Source: Burkholderiaceae bacterium (GTDB lineage Bacteria; Pseudomonadota; Gammaproteobacteria; Burkholderiales; Burkholderiaceae_E). From it: 12,461 nt of DNA. Shown here piece by piece: positions 1 to 6,783 of this stretch (position 1 is the first letter of the stretch; each line of letters starts with the position of its first letter). The stretch lies in contig JAHYJF010000083.1 of the NCBI GenBank assembly GCA_019428955.1, positions 1-12,461 of the forward strand, read 5' to 3'. Below the pieces are notes generated by a model, which was not told the origin of the DNA, did not search any database, and saw only the letters and a list, made by a program, of their open reading frames with translations. The position numbers and the translations under genes were made by a program.

Positions 1-48
1 GCGCCGGCAGGATGTCAAGAAGATGGACGGGAGATAATTAATGAGGAT

Positions 49-74
49 GCGATGCGCCTGGCCGGGCGCATCGC
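49..74 (+). terminator. Hairpin upstream of phaZ, possible terminator or leader structure
   Basis: A perfect 10-bp inverted repeat (GCGATGCGCC at 49-58, GGCGCATCGC at 65-74) encloses a 6-base loop. It ends 30 bases before the phaZ start codon. Only two T residues follow the stem, so it is not a textbook Rho-independent terminator. It could end transcription of a gene lying left of the window, or it could be a structured part of the phaZ leader. The stem is seen directly; its role is inferred. A -10-like GATAAT lies at 33-38 but has no recognisable -35 partner. Confidence 0.4.
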
Positions 75-104
75 TTGCCGCCCGGCCACCCTGGAGAAGC
101 ACCG

Positions 105-1379
105 ATGCTCTATACCCTGCATGAAGCTCAACGCGCGATTCTGCGACCGCTGTCGACCTGGGCAGAGGCCATGAGCCAGGCCTACTCGCACCCCTACAGC
201 CCGTTCAGCTACGCACCCTTCTCCTCCCGGTTTTCGGCCGGTTTCGAGCTGATCTACCGCTTCGGCAAGGAATACCAGAAGCCGGATTTCGGCGTCACGT
301 CGGTCGAAATTAACGGTGTCGCCGTGCCGGTCACCAGGAAAGTGGTGCTCGAGAAGCCTTTCTGCACGCTGCTCCACTTCGAGCGCGAATTCCCTGCAGA
401 AATGACCGACCGCGCACCTGACCCGGTGGTGCTGGCATTCGCGCCGCTCTCGGGGCACCACTCGAGCCTGTTGCGCGATACCGTGCGCACGCTGCTACGC
501 AACCACGACGTCTATCTGACCGACTGGGTCGACGCCCGGATGGTGCCGCTGTCCGAGGGTTCATTTCACCTCGACGACTACGTCGACTACGCGATCGAGT
601 TCATCCGCTCGCTCGGCCCCGAGGTCCATGTGATGTCGGTCTGTCAGCCGACAGTGCCAGTGCTGGCGGCGGTATCGATCATGGCGACCATCAATGACCC
701 GCGCCAGCCGCGCTCGATGATCATGATGGGCGGGCCGATCGACACCCGCCAGAGTCCGACCGAGGTCAATCAGCTCGCGATCGATAAGCCCTTCCAGTGG
801 TTCGAACGCAACCTGATCTACCGCGTCCCGGCCCGCTACCCGGGCGCCGGTCGTGCCGTCTACCCCGGTTTCCTGCAACACGCCGGATTCATCGCGATGA
901 ATCCAAACCGCCACACCGAGTCGCACCGTGATTATTACGAAGACCTGGTGCGCGGCGACCTGGAAGACGTCGAAGCCCATCGCCGCTTCTACGACGAGTA
1001 CAACGCGGTTCTCGACATGCCGGTCGAGTACTACCTCGACACCATCTGCACCGTCTTCCAAAAGCACCTGCTGCCGCTGGGCAAGTGGGACGTGACCTTC
1101 GAGAACAAGGTGTTCCGCGTCGACCCGTCCAAGATCAACAAGGTGGCACTGTTCACGATCGAGGGCGAGCTCGATGACATTTCCGGGGTCGGCCAGACCC
1201 AGGCGGCGCACAAGCTCTGCACTGGAATCCCGAAGTCCCGCAAGCGCCACCACACTGCCCCGGGAGCCGGCCACTACGGCATCTTCAGCGGCCGACGGTG
1301 GCGGGAACAGATCTACCCTGAGGTCAGCAGCTTCATCCGCCAGAATCTCGCCGCCGCCAAGTCAAGGCGCGCCGCCTGA
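105..1379 (+). CDS. phaZ: Intracellular polyhydroxyalkanoate (PHB) depolymerase PhaZ
   Basis: This 424-residue protein hydrolyses stored short-chain PHA at the granule surface in the cytoplasm, releasing hydroxybutyrate units. It has no signal peptide, as expected for the intracellular family and unlike the secreted depolymerases. The nucleophile is a cysteine rather than the usual lipase-box serine: SVCQP, with Cys180. The other triad members appear to be Asp357 in GELDD and His390 in GAGHYG, in the same order and with similar spacing to the Cys-Asp-His triad of Cupriavidus PhaZ1. The C-terminal part matches the PHB depolymerase C-terminal family. I chose ATG 105 over the upstream in-frame TTG at 75 because GGAGAAG at 93-99 sits 5 bases before it. 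The next gene, nth, begins 45 bases downstream and is functionally unrelated. Length and motifs are complete, with no sign of damage. Confidence 0.93.
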   Translation: MLYTLHEAQRAILRPLSTWAEAMSQAYSHPYSPFSYAPFSSRFSAGFELIYRFGKEYQKPDFGVTSVEINGVAVPVTRKVVLEKPFCTLLHFEREFPAEMTDRAPDPVVLAFAPLSGHHSSLLRDTVRTLLRNHDVYLTDWVDARMVPLSEGSFHLDDYVDYAIEFIRSLGPEVHVMSVCQPTVPVLAAVSIMATINDPRQPRSMIMMGGPIDTRQSPTEVNQLAIDKPFQWFERNLIYRVPARYPGAGRAVYPGFLQHAGFIAMNPNRHTESHRDYYEDLVRGDLEDVEAHRRFYDEYNAVLDMPVEYYLDTICTVFQKHLLPLGKWDVTFENKVFRVDPSKINKVALFTIEGELDDISGVGQTQAAHKLCTGIPKSRKRHHTAPGAGHYGIFSGRRWREQIYPEVSSFIRQNLAAAKSRRAA

Positions 1380-1424
1380 CCAGCGCATGGCAGCGCCAGG
1401 CGCACACCGCCGGCGGGGGCAGCG

Positions 1425-2072
1425 TTGAACGAGCGCAAGTGCCGCGCGATCTTCGAACGCTGGCGGGAAGCCAATCCGGTGCCGCAGCCGGAACTTAATT
1501 ACTCGTCGCCGTTTGAACTGCTGGTGGCGGTCATCCTCTCGGCGCAGGCAACCGACCGCAGCGTCAATGCCGCGACCGGGGCGCTGTTCGCTGCCGCGCC
1601 CACTCCCGCGGCAATGCTGGCCCTGGGTGCCGAGGGCATCGAAGAGTACGTGCGCTCGATCGGACTGTTCCGCTCCAAGGCTAGGCACATCGCGGCCGCC
1701 TGCGAGATCCTGGTCAAGCGCCACGCAGGCAAGGTGCCGCGCGAGCGCGCCGCGCTCGAAGCGCTGCCGGGCGTGGGCCGCAAGACCGCCAACGTGGTCC
1801 TCAACATTGCCTTCGGCGAGCCGGTGATCGCCGTCGACACCCACGTCTTCCGGGTTGCCAACCGCACCGGGATCGCACCTGGGGCCACCCCGCTCGAGGT
1901 CGAAGCCGCCCTCGAGCGCAAAGTGCCGGCGGAATTCCGCCACGACGCCCACCACTGGCTGATCCTGCACGGGCGCTATGTCTGCCTGGCGCGCAAACCA
2001 CACTGCGGCGATTGCCTGATCGCCGACCTGTGCGAGTATCCCGGGCGCTCGAGCGCTCCCGGGACGGCCTAG
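1425..2072 (+). CDS. nth: Endonuclease III, DNA glycosylase/AP lyase
   Basis: A 215-residue base-excision repair enzyme that removes oxidised pyrimidines and cleaves the abasic site. The helix-hairpin-helix is visible as LPGVGRKTAN, with catalytic Lys120, and catalytic Asp138 lies in AVDTH. The C-terminal iron-sulfur cluster has the standard spacing C-X6-C-X2-C-X5-C at Cys187, 194, 197 and 203. As I recall the E. coli protein, these positions are the same there. The start is TTG 1425, the only start giving the expected N-terminus (MNERK, compare MNKAK in E. coli). The frame is closed by the phaZ stop upstream, and a G-rich stretch at about 1414-1419 is a modest ribosome site. The gene is 8 bases from the following DUF1841 gene, a neighbourhood I associate with betaproteobacteria, so the two are probably co-transcribed. 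Its last codons form a strong inverted repeat. Confidence 0.96.
   Translation: MNERKCRAIFERWREANPVPQPELNYSSPFELLVAVILSAQATDRSVNAATGALFAAAPTPAAMLALGAEGIEEYVRSIGLFRSKARHIAAACEILVKRHAGKVPRERAALEALPGVGRKTANVVLNIAFGEPVIAVDTHVFRVANRTGIAPGATPLEVEAALERKVPAEFRHDAHHWLILHGRYVCLARKPHCGDCLIADLCEYPGRSSAPGTA
2039..2064 (+). other. Inverted repeat over the 3' end of nth
   Basis: TCCCGGG at 2039-2045 pairs with CCCGGGA at 2058-2064. Between them is the palindrome CGCTCGAGCG (2046-2055), plus two unpaired bases. The structure covers the last codons of nth, after the fourth iron-sulfur cysteine, and ends 16 bases before the DUF1841 start codon. In mRNA it could slow 3' decay or tune expression of the downstream gene. 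No T run follows, so it is probably not an intrinsic terminator. The repeat is seen; any role is inference. Confidence 0.35.
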
Positions 2073-2080
2073 GCAAGGCG

Positions 2081-2512
2081 ATGTTCGATCCTTCCCAGGA
2101 GGATGTGCGCCGTTTCTTCTGCGGCACGTGGGCCAAGCACCGCGAGGGCACGCCCCTGACCCCGCTCGAGGCGATGGCGCTCGATGCGATCATGGCCCAC
2201 CCCGAGTATCACGCCGATCTCGCATCGCTCGAGGAAGCGCTCGCCGCCCAGTACCCGGTCGACTCGGGACGCACCAACCCCTTCCTTCATCTCTCGCTGC
2301 ACCTGGCGGTGGCCGAGCAGTGCGCGGTCGACCAGCCGGCCGGGATTCGTGCCGCGCTGGCCCAACTCACCGGCAAGCTGGACTCGGAGCACGAGGCCAC
2401 CCACGAAGTAATCGAGTGCCTGGCGGAAACGATCTGGCAGGCCCAGCGCTCAGGAACCGCTCCTGACAGCGCCGCCTACCTCGAGTGCCTGAAGCGTCGC
2501 GCCAGCCGCTGA
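2081..2512 (+). CDS. DUF1841 family protein, function unknown
   Basis: A 143-residue, probably cytoplasmic protein with no signal peptide and no membrane segment. It fits the DUF1841 family (about 140 residues, beta- and gammaproteobacteria), whose function I do not know. Recognisable blocks are the N-terminal MFDPSQEDVRRFF, the middle NPFLHLSLHLAVAEQ with His70 and His74, and HEATHEVIECLAE with His104, His108 and Glu112. The i, i+4 spacing of these side chains on what look like two helices could form a metal site; this is inference. I chose ATG 2081 because the family's usual N-terminus begins there. The in-frame extension back to 2012 runs through nth coding sequence and has no family character. 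It lies 8 bases after nth and is likely co-transcribed with it. The family call is fairly secure; the function is open. Confidence 0.85.
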   Translation: MFDPSQEDVRRFFCGTWAKHREGTPLTPLEAMALDAIMAHPEYHADLASLEEALAAQYPVDSGRTNPFLHLSLHLAVAEQCAVDQPAGIRAALAQLTGKLDSEHEATHEVIECLAETIWQAQRSGTAPDSAAYLECLKRRASR

Positions 2513-2565
2513 GTCCCGCTTCTTTATCTGTTACGCTCTCGCGGAATAACCATTCAGGAGCTGCA

Positions 2566-3201
2566 ATGCTGGGACGACTGATGCCCCGCGAAGGCCGGTT
2601 CTTCGATCTGTTCAACCAGCACGCTGCGCTGGTGGTCAAGGGCAGCCACGAGCTCGCCGAATTGATGGCCAACTACTCCGACCTCGGCGCGCGCCAGAAG
2701 CACGTCGATGCGATCGACGCCGCCGAACGCGCCGCCGACAAGATCACCCGCGAAACCGTCCTGCTGCTGCGCCAGAGCTTCGTTACGCCCTTCGATCGCG
2801 ACGAGATCCACCGGCTGATCACCCGGCTCGACGACATCCTCGACCTGATCCAGGACGTCGCCGAATCAGCGATGCTCTTCGACCTGCAGCGCGTCACACC
2901 GGAAGCGCGCCAGCTCGCCGACCTCAGCCGGATGTGCATCGACCGGGTCGCCGATGCCGTGCGCCTGCTCGCCAACATGGACGACGCCCAGCACACGCTC
3001 AAGATTTGCCAGCAGATCGACCAGATCGAGTCCGATGCCGACCGGGTGATGCGCGCCGGGATGTCCAAGCTGTTTCGCGACGAGGCCGATGTGCGCCAAC
3101 TGATCAAGCTCAAGGCCATCTACGAACAGCTCGAGGCCGTCACCGATCGCTGCGAGGACGTCGCCAACGTGATCGAAGGCGTCGTGCTCGAGAACGCATG
3201 A
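2566..3201 (+). CDS. pap: Pit accessory protein (DUF47/PhoU-like)
   Basis: A 211-residue, mostly helical cytoplasmic protein of the DUF47 family, related in fold to PhoU. Members encoded beside Pit transporters are thought to modulate phosphate uptake. The sequence has the alternating acidic/basic helical pattern of the family, including IDAAERAADKI, TRLDDILDLIQDVAES, QIDQIESDADRV and LEAVTDRCEDVANVIEG; the last is a typical DUF47 C-terminal block with acidic residues that in PhoU-like proteins bind metals. ATG 2566 is preceded by AGGAG at 2556-2560, 5 bases away. This beats the in-frame ATG at 2485, which lies inside the preceding gene. pit begins 22 bases downstream, so pap-pit form a two-gene unit, the common bacterial order. 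The 53-base gap before it could hold a promoter, but I see no convincing one. Confidence 0.92.
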   Translation: MLGRLMPREGRFFDLFNQHAALVVKGSHELAELMANYSDLGARQKHVDAIDAAERAADKITRETVLLLRQSFVTPFDRDEIHRLITRLDDILDLIQDVAESAMLFDLQRVTPEARQLADLSRMCIDRVADAVRLLANMDDAQHTLKICQQIDQIESDADRVMRAGMSKLFRDEADVRQLIKLKAIYEQLEAVTDRCEDVANVIEGVVLENA

Positions 3202-3223
3202 GCCGCCGCGCCGGAGCCGCGTG

Positions 3224-4231
3224 ATGAGCGGGGTGCAGTTCTCGTTTGGCGTGCTGGCGATCCTGGTGATCGTAGCGTTGGCCTTCGACTTCATGAACGG
3301 TTTCCACGACGCCGTCAATTCGATCGCGACCACAGTCTCGACCGGCGCGCTGCGGCCCTACCAGGCCGTAACCTGGGCGGCGTTCTTCAATTTTGCCGCG
3401 ATATTCGTCTTCCACCGCCACGTCGCCGAAACCGTGGCGCACGAGCTGGTGATGCCCAACGTCGCCGATGCCGCGGTGATCTTCGGCACGCTGGCCGGCG
3501 CCTTTGTCTGGAGCGTGGCCACCTGGCTGGTGCACATTCCCACCAGCTACTCGCACGCGCTGATCGGGGCACTGCTCGGGGCGGCCATCGCCAAGGCGGG
3601 AGTCGCGGCGCTGGTTACCGGGGGGCTGATTCCGATCGCACTCTTCGTCCTGCTCTCACCGGTGCTGGCGTTCGCGCTCTCCGGCGCACTGGTCGTAGGC
3701 GCGTCATGGCTGCTGCGTTGCGCCGCGCCGGTCCCCGCCGAGACCTGGCTGCGCGGGCTCCAGCTGGTCTCGGCGGCGTTCTACGCGATGGGCCACGGCA
3801 GCAACAACGCCCAGAAGACCATGGGGATCATCTGGCTGGCGCTGATCGCCGCCGGTGAAACCAGCATCGATCGCCTGCCCGACTGGGTGGTGGTCAGCTG
3901 CTACGCGGCGATCGCCCTGGGCACGCTGCTCGGTGGCGGGCGGATCGTGCGCACCATGGCCCAGCGCTTCACCCGCCTCAAACCGCTCGGCGCCGTCAGC
4001 GCCGAGACCGGGGGCGCGATTACACTCTTCATTACCACCGGTATGGGCATCCCGGTATCCACCACCCATACCATCATCGGTGCCACCATGGGTGCCAGTG
4101 CCACGCGGCGATTCTCGGCCGCGCGCTGGGGCGTGGCCGGCAACATCCTGCTGGCCTGGGGTCTCACGATCCCCGCGTCGGCCGCGCTGGCAGGCCTGGG
4201 TTGGTGGCTAGGAAGTTTTATTTTCCCCTAG
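3224..4231 (+). CDS. pit: Low-affinity inorganic phosphate transporter, PiT family
   Basis: A 335-residue inner-membrane protein that takes up phosphate, probably as a metal-phosphate complex with protons. The two inverted PiT signatures are present: NGFHDAVNSIATTVSTGALR near the N-terminus with Asp29, and GHGSNNAQKTMGII around residue 190. The late GIPVSTTHTIIGATMG block is also typical. About ten hydrophobic segments are visible. The length suits the compact bacterial PiT group; E. coli PitA is much longer because of a central insertion. In the second signature the position I expect to be Asp is Asn195. ATG 3224 is preferred to the GTG directly before it at 3221 because GGAG at 3213-3216 is then 7 bases away. 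It follows pap by 22 bases and is likely translated from the same message. Confidence 0.93.
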   Translation: MSGVQFSFGVLAILVIVALAFDFMNGFHDAVNSIATTVSTGALRPYQAVTWAAFFNFAAIFVFHRHVAETVAHELVMPNVADAAVIFGTLAGAFVWSVATWLVHIPTSYSHALIGALLGAAIAKAGVAALVTGGLIPIALFVLLSPVLAFALSGALVVGASWLLRCAAPVPAETWLRGLQLVSAAFYAMGHGSNNAQKTMGIIWLALIAAGETSIDRLPDWVVVSCYAAIALGTLLGGGRIVRTMAQRFTRLKPLGAVSAETGGAITLFITTGMGIPVSTTHTIIGATMGASATRRFSAARWGVAGNILLAWGLTIPASAALAGLGWWLGSFIFP

Positions 4232-4278
4232 GGGCCGCGCTGCGGCGCCCTGCAAATTCGATACGAAAAGGAGCAGCA

Positions 4279-5463
4279 ATGACTCGAGAAGTGGTGATCG
4301 TAAGCGGTGTGCGCACCGCCGTGGGAACCTACGGCGGCAGCCTCAAGGACCAGACACCGACGCAGCTCGGTGCGCTGGTGGTGCGGGAATCAATGTCTCG
4401 GGCCCGGGTCAAGGGTGACGAGATCGGCCATGTGGTGTTTGGCCACGTCGTCAATACCGAGCCACGCGACATGTATCTCGCGCGCGTTGCCGCGCTCGAC
4501 GGTGGTGTGTCGCAGAATGCTCCGGCCCTCACCGTGAACCGGCTGTGCGGCTCGGGAATGCAGGCCATCGTCAGCGCGGCGCAGGCGATCATGCTCGGCG
4601 ACGCCGACATCGCGATCGCCGGCGGCGCCGAGGTGATGAGCCGCGGTCCCTTCCACCTGCCGGCGATGCGCTGGGGCCAGCGCATGGGCGACGGCAAGGT
4701 CGTCGACATGATGGTCGGCGCACTCCACGACCCGTTCCAGACGATCCACATGGGCGTGACCGCCGAGAACATCGCCAGGAAGTGGGGCATCTCGCGCGAG
4801 GACCAGGACGCGCTGGCGGTGGAGAGTCACCGGCGTGCCGGCGCGGCCATCGCTGCCGGGTACTTCAAGGATCAGATCGTAGGGGTGGAATTGCGTACCC
4901 GCAAGGGCACCACCGTCTTTGACACCGACGAGCACGCCCGCCCGGGCACGACTCTGGAGGACATGGCGCGACTCAAGCCAGTGTTCATCAAGGAAGATGG
5001 CACCGTCACCGCCGGTAACGCCTCGGGAATCAACGACGCGGCGTCCGCCCTGGTGCTGATGGATGCCAAGACGGCGCAGGCCCGCGGCCTCAAGCCGCTG
5101 GCTCGTTTGGTCTCCTACGCCCATGCCGGGGTCGACCCGGCTTACATGGGCATCGGTCCGGTGCCGGCCTCGCGGACCGCGCTCAAGCGCGCCGGGCTCG
5201 AGATCGGCGCGATCGACGTCATCGAGGCCAATGAGGCCTTCGCCGCCCAGGCGTTGGCCGTGAGCCGCGACCTCGGGCTCGATCCGGCCAGGGTCAACCC
5301 TAACGGCTCGGGCATCTCGATCGGCCACCCGATCGGTGCGACCGGTGCCCTGATCACGGTCAAGGCGCTCTACGAACTGCAGCGCACCGGCGGGCGCTAT
5401 GCGCTGGTGACGATGTGCATCGGCGGCGGCCAGGGCATCGCCGCAGTGTTCGAGCGGATGTAG
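4279..5463 (+). CDS. bktB: Acetyl-CoA acetyltransferase (beta-ketothiolase), BktB-like
   Basis: A 394-residue thiolase that condenses acyl-CoA units or cleaves 3-ketoacyl-CoA. BktB enzymes make 3-ketobutyryl- and 3-ketovaleryl-CoA, the entry step of PHB and PHBV synthesis. The catalytic residues are Cys90 in NRLCGSGMQ, His350 in GHPIGATGA and Cys380 in CIGGGQG, all at the usual biosynthetic thiolase positions. As I recall Cupriavidus BktB, the sequence matches it closely along the whole length, including VVSGVRTA, EPRDMYL, the DPF(Q/H)xIHMGVTAEN block and NPNGSGIS. ATG 4279 has a strong AAGGAG at 4268-4273, 5 bases upstream; the frame's upstream extension to 4201 overlaps pit and is rejected. 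It starts 47 bases after pit and ends before a strong hairpin. It could equally work in beta-oxidation or in acetoacetyl-CoA turnover downstream of PhaZ; specificity cannot be read from sequence alone. Confidence 0.94.
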   Translation: MTREVVIVSGVRTAVGTYGGSLKDQTPTQLGALVVRESMSRARVKGDEIGHVVFGHVVNTEPRDMYLARVAALDGGVSQNAPALTVNRLCGSGMQAIVSAAQAIMLGDADIAIAGGAEVMSRGPFHLPAMRWGQRMGDGKVVDMMVGALHDPFQTIHMGVTAENIARKWGISREDQDALAVESHRRAGAAIAAGYFKDQIVGVELRTRKGTTVFDTDEHARPGTTLEDMARLKPVFIKEDGTVTAGNASGINDAASALVLMDAKTAQARGLKPLARLVSYAHAGVDPAYMGIGPVPASRTALKRAGLEIGAIDVIEANEAFAAQALAVSRDLGLDPARVNPNGSGISIGHPIGATGALITVKALYELQRTGGRYALVTMCIGGGQGIAAVFERM

Positions 5464-5475
5464 GAGAGAAGTTAC

Positions 5476-5508
5476 CCCGACGCCGTCAGCGCTGCTGACG
5501 GCGTCGGG
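5476..5508. terminator. Bidirectional hairpin terminator between bktB and the MFS gene
   Basis: A perfect 15-bp stem (CCCGACGCCGTCAGC at 5476-5490, GCTGACGGCGTCGGG at 5494-5508) encloses a 3-base loop. It lies 12 bases after the bktB stop and abuts the stop codon of the converging MFS gene. Neither flank has a T run, so it may act as a U-tract-free terminator, a 3'-end stabiliser or a barrier against convergent read-through. The symmetry lets it serve both strands. Confidence 0.75.
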
Positions 5509-6783
5509 TCAGCCCAGCCCGGACGGCGCAGCGGCGCGGCGCCGTCTCAGTGCGACCTCGTTGATCGGCGCGTGTATAACTGCCGCGAACAGCCCGAAGG
5601 CAATGATCAGGCCCCAGGCCCAGTTATAGGATCCGGTGACGTCGAAGATCCGCCCCCCCACCCAGGCACCGAGGAAACTGCCCAGCTGGTGCCCGACGAA
5701 CACCACCCCACCGAGCGTGCCCAGCGTGCGCACGCCGTAGATTTGGCCCACCAGGGCATTGGTCAGCGGCACCGTCGAGAGCCACAGCACGCCCATCGCC
5801 GCCGAGAAGATGTAGACCGACAGGGGGCTGAGCGGAACCAGCAGGAAGAGGCTGATCACCGCCGAGCGGCTCAGGTAGATCGTGGTCAGCACGCGCTTCT
5901 TGGAAAGACGCTGGCCAAGCGCTCCGGCGCCCAGTGATCCGAGGATATTGAACAACCCGATCAGCGCCAGCGCAGTCCCGCCAACGCCCGCGTCGAGTCC
6001 GCGGCCCTTGAGGTAGGCCGGCAGGTGCAGCGCAATGAATACCACCTGCATGCCGCACACCAGGTATCCCCAGAAAAGCAGGTGGAAGCTGCGGTCTCCA
6101 ATCGCCGTGCGCAACGCGGCGCCGATCTCGAGGTTGCCACCGTCGGAGTGGCGGCCTTCTCGTCGTCCCAGAGCCAGTGCGAACAAGACGATCAGCGCCA
6201 CCAGGCCGGCATGCATCCAGAGCGTCGGCTGCCAACCGAAGGCAGCGATCGACTTGCCCGCCAAGGGCACGAACAGGAACTGCCCGAACGACGCCGAGGC
6301 CACCCCGATGCCGAACGCCAGGCTGCGCTTCTCTTCCGGGACCAGCCTGCCGAGCAGGGCCAGGATGATTCCGAAACTGGTTCCGCCGATCGCCACCCCG
6401 ATCAGCAGACCGGCCGACAAGGTCAGTTCAACCCCGCTCTGTGCCCAGGCCATGCCCAGGAAACCAGCCACGTAGAGCAGCGCGCCCAACACCAGCGTGC
6501 GCGCTGCTCCGTACTTGTCGGCCATCGCCCCCAGAAACGTGCCGCTGATGCCCCACACCAGGTTCTGGAACGCAATTGCCAGCGAGAAGGTTTCCCGCGA
6601 CCAGCCGTGCGCCGTCGTCATCTCGGGCAGGAACAGCCCGAACGAGGAACGCGCGCCGGTCGAGACGAGCAGGATCGCGCAGGCGAAAAACAAGACCGGC
6701 AGGTAGGAGCCCGGGCGCGCGCTCGCCTCCGGCGATCCCGACCCGGCTGCGCTGGATCGGGACCCTTGAACCGGCGCAACCAT
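5509..6783 (-). CDS. Major facilitator superfamily transporter, substrate unknown
   Basis: A 424-residue inner-membrane protein with about twelve hydrophobic segments and a hydrophilic central loop near residues 207-220. The MFS motif between helices 2 and 3 is visible as GAMADKYGAART (about 85-96), with a weaker second copy, GQRLSKKRV, near 290-298. It resembles the monocarboxylate/oxalate-formate antiporter-like branch (helix 1 contains ARSSFGLFLPEM), but the substrate cannot be named. The first 26 residues are polar and the C-terminus is Arg-rich. ATG 6783 overlaps the hemL stop as TGATG, which points to translational coupling and a shared transcript from hemL. Its stop codon sits directly against the hairpin facing bktB. 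A link to tetrapyrrole precursor export or uptake is conceivable only from position. Confidence 0.9.
   Translation of the reverse strand: MVAPVQGSRSSAAGSGSPEASARPGSYLPVLFFACAILLVSTGARSSFGLFLPEMTTAHGWSRETFSLAIAFQNLVWGISGTFLGAMADKYGAARTLVLGALLYVAGFLGMAWAQSGVELTLSAGLLIGVAIGGTSFGIILALLGRLVPEEKRSLAFGIGVASASFGQFLFVPLAGKSIAAFGWQPTLWMHAGLVALIVLFALALGRREGRHSDGGNLEIGAALRTAIGDRSFHLLFWGYLVCGMQVVFIALHLPAYLKGRGLDAGVGGTALALIGLFNILGSLGAGALGQRLSKKRVLTTIYLSRSAVISLFLLVPLSPLSVYIFSAAMGVLWLSTVPLTNALVGQIYGVRTLGTLGGVVFVGHQLGSFLGAWVGGRIFDVTGSYNWAWGLIIAFGLFAAVIHAPINEVALRRRRAAAPSGLG

Noticed and set aside
1..37. Possible C-terminal end of an upstream plus-strand gene (reads RRQDVKKMDGR then TAA at 35-37)
   Set aside because: Only eleven codons are visible, the other two frames are also open for a similar distance, and no family can be recognised.
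4225..4250. CCCCTAGGGG palindrome and imperfect GGGCCGC/GCGGCGCCC repeat after the pit stop codon
   Set aside because: The palindrome has no loop and the second repeat needs a bulge; there is no T run, so a terminator cannot be supported.
4390..5328. Minus-strand frame of 312 codons opposite bktB
   Set aside because: bktB carries all thiolase catalytic residues; the opposite frame is rich in His/Arg/Gly with no domain.
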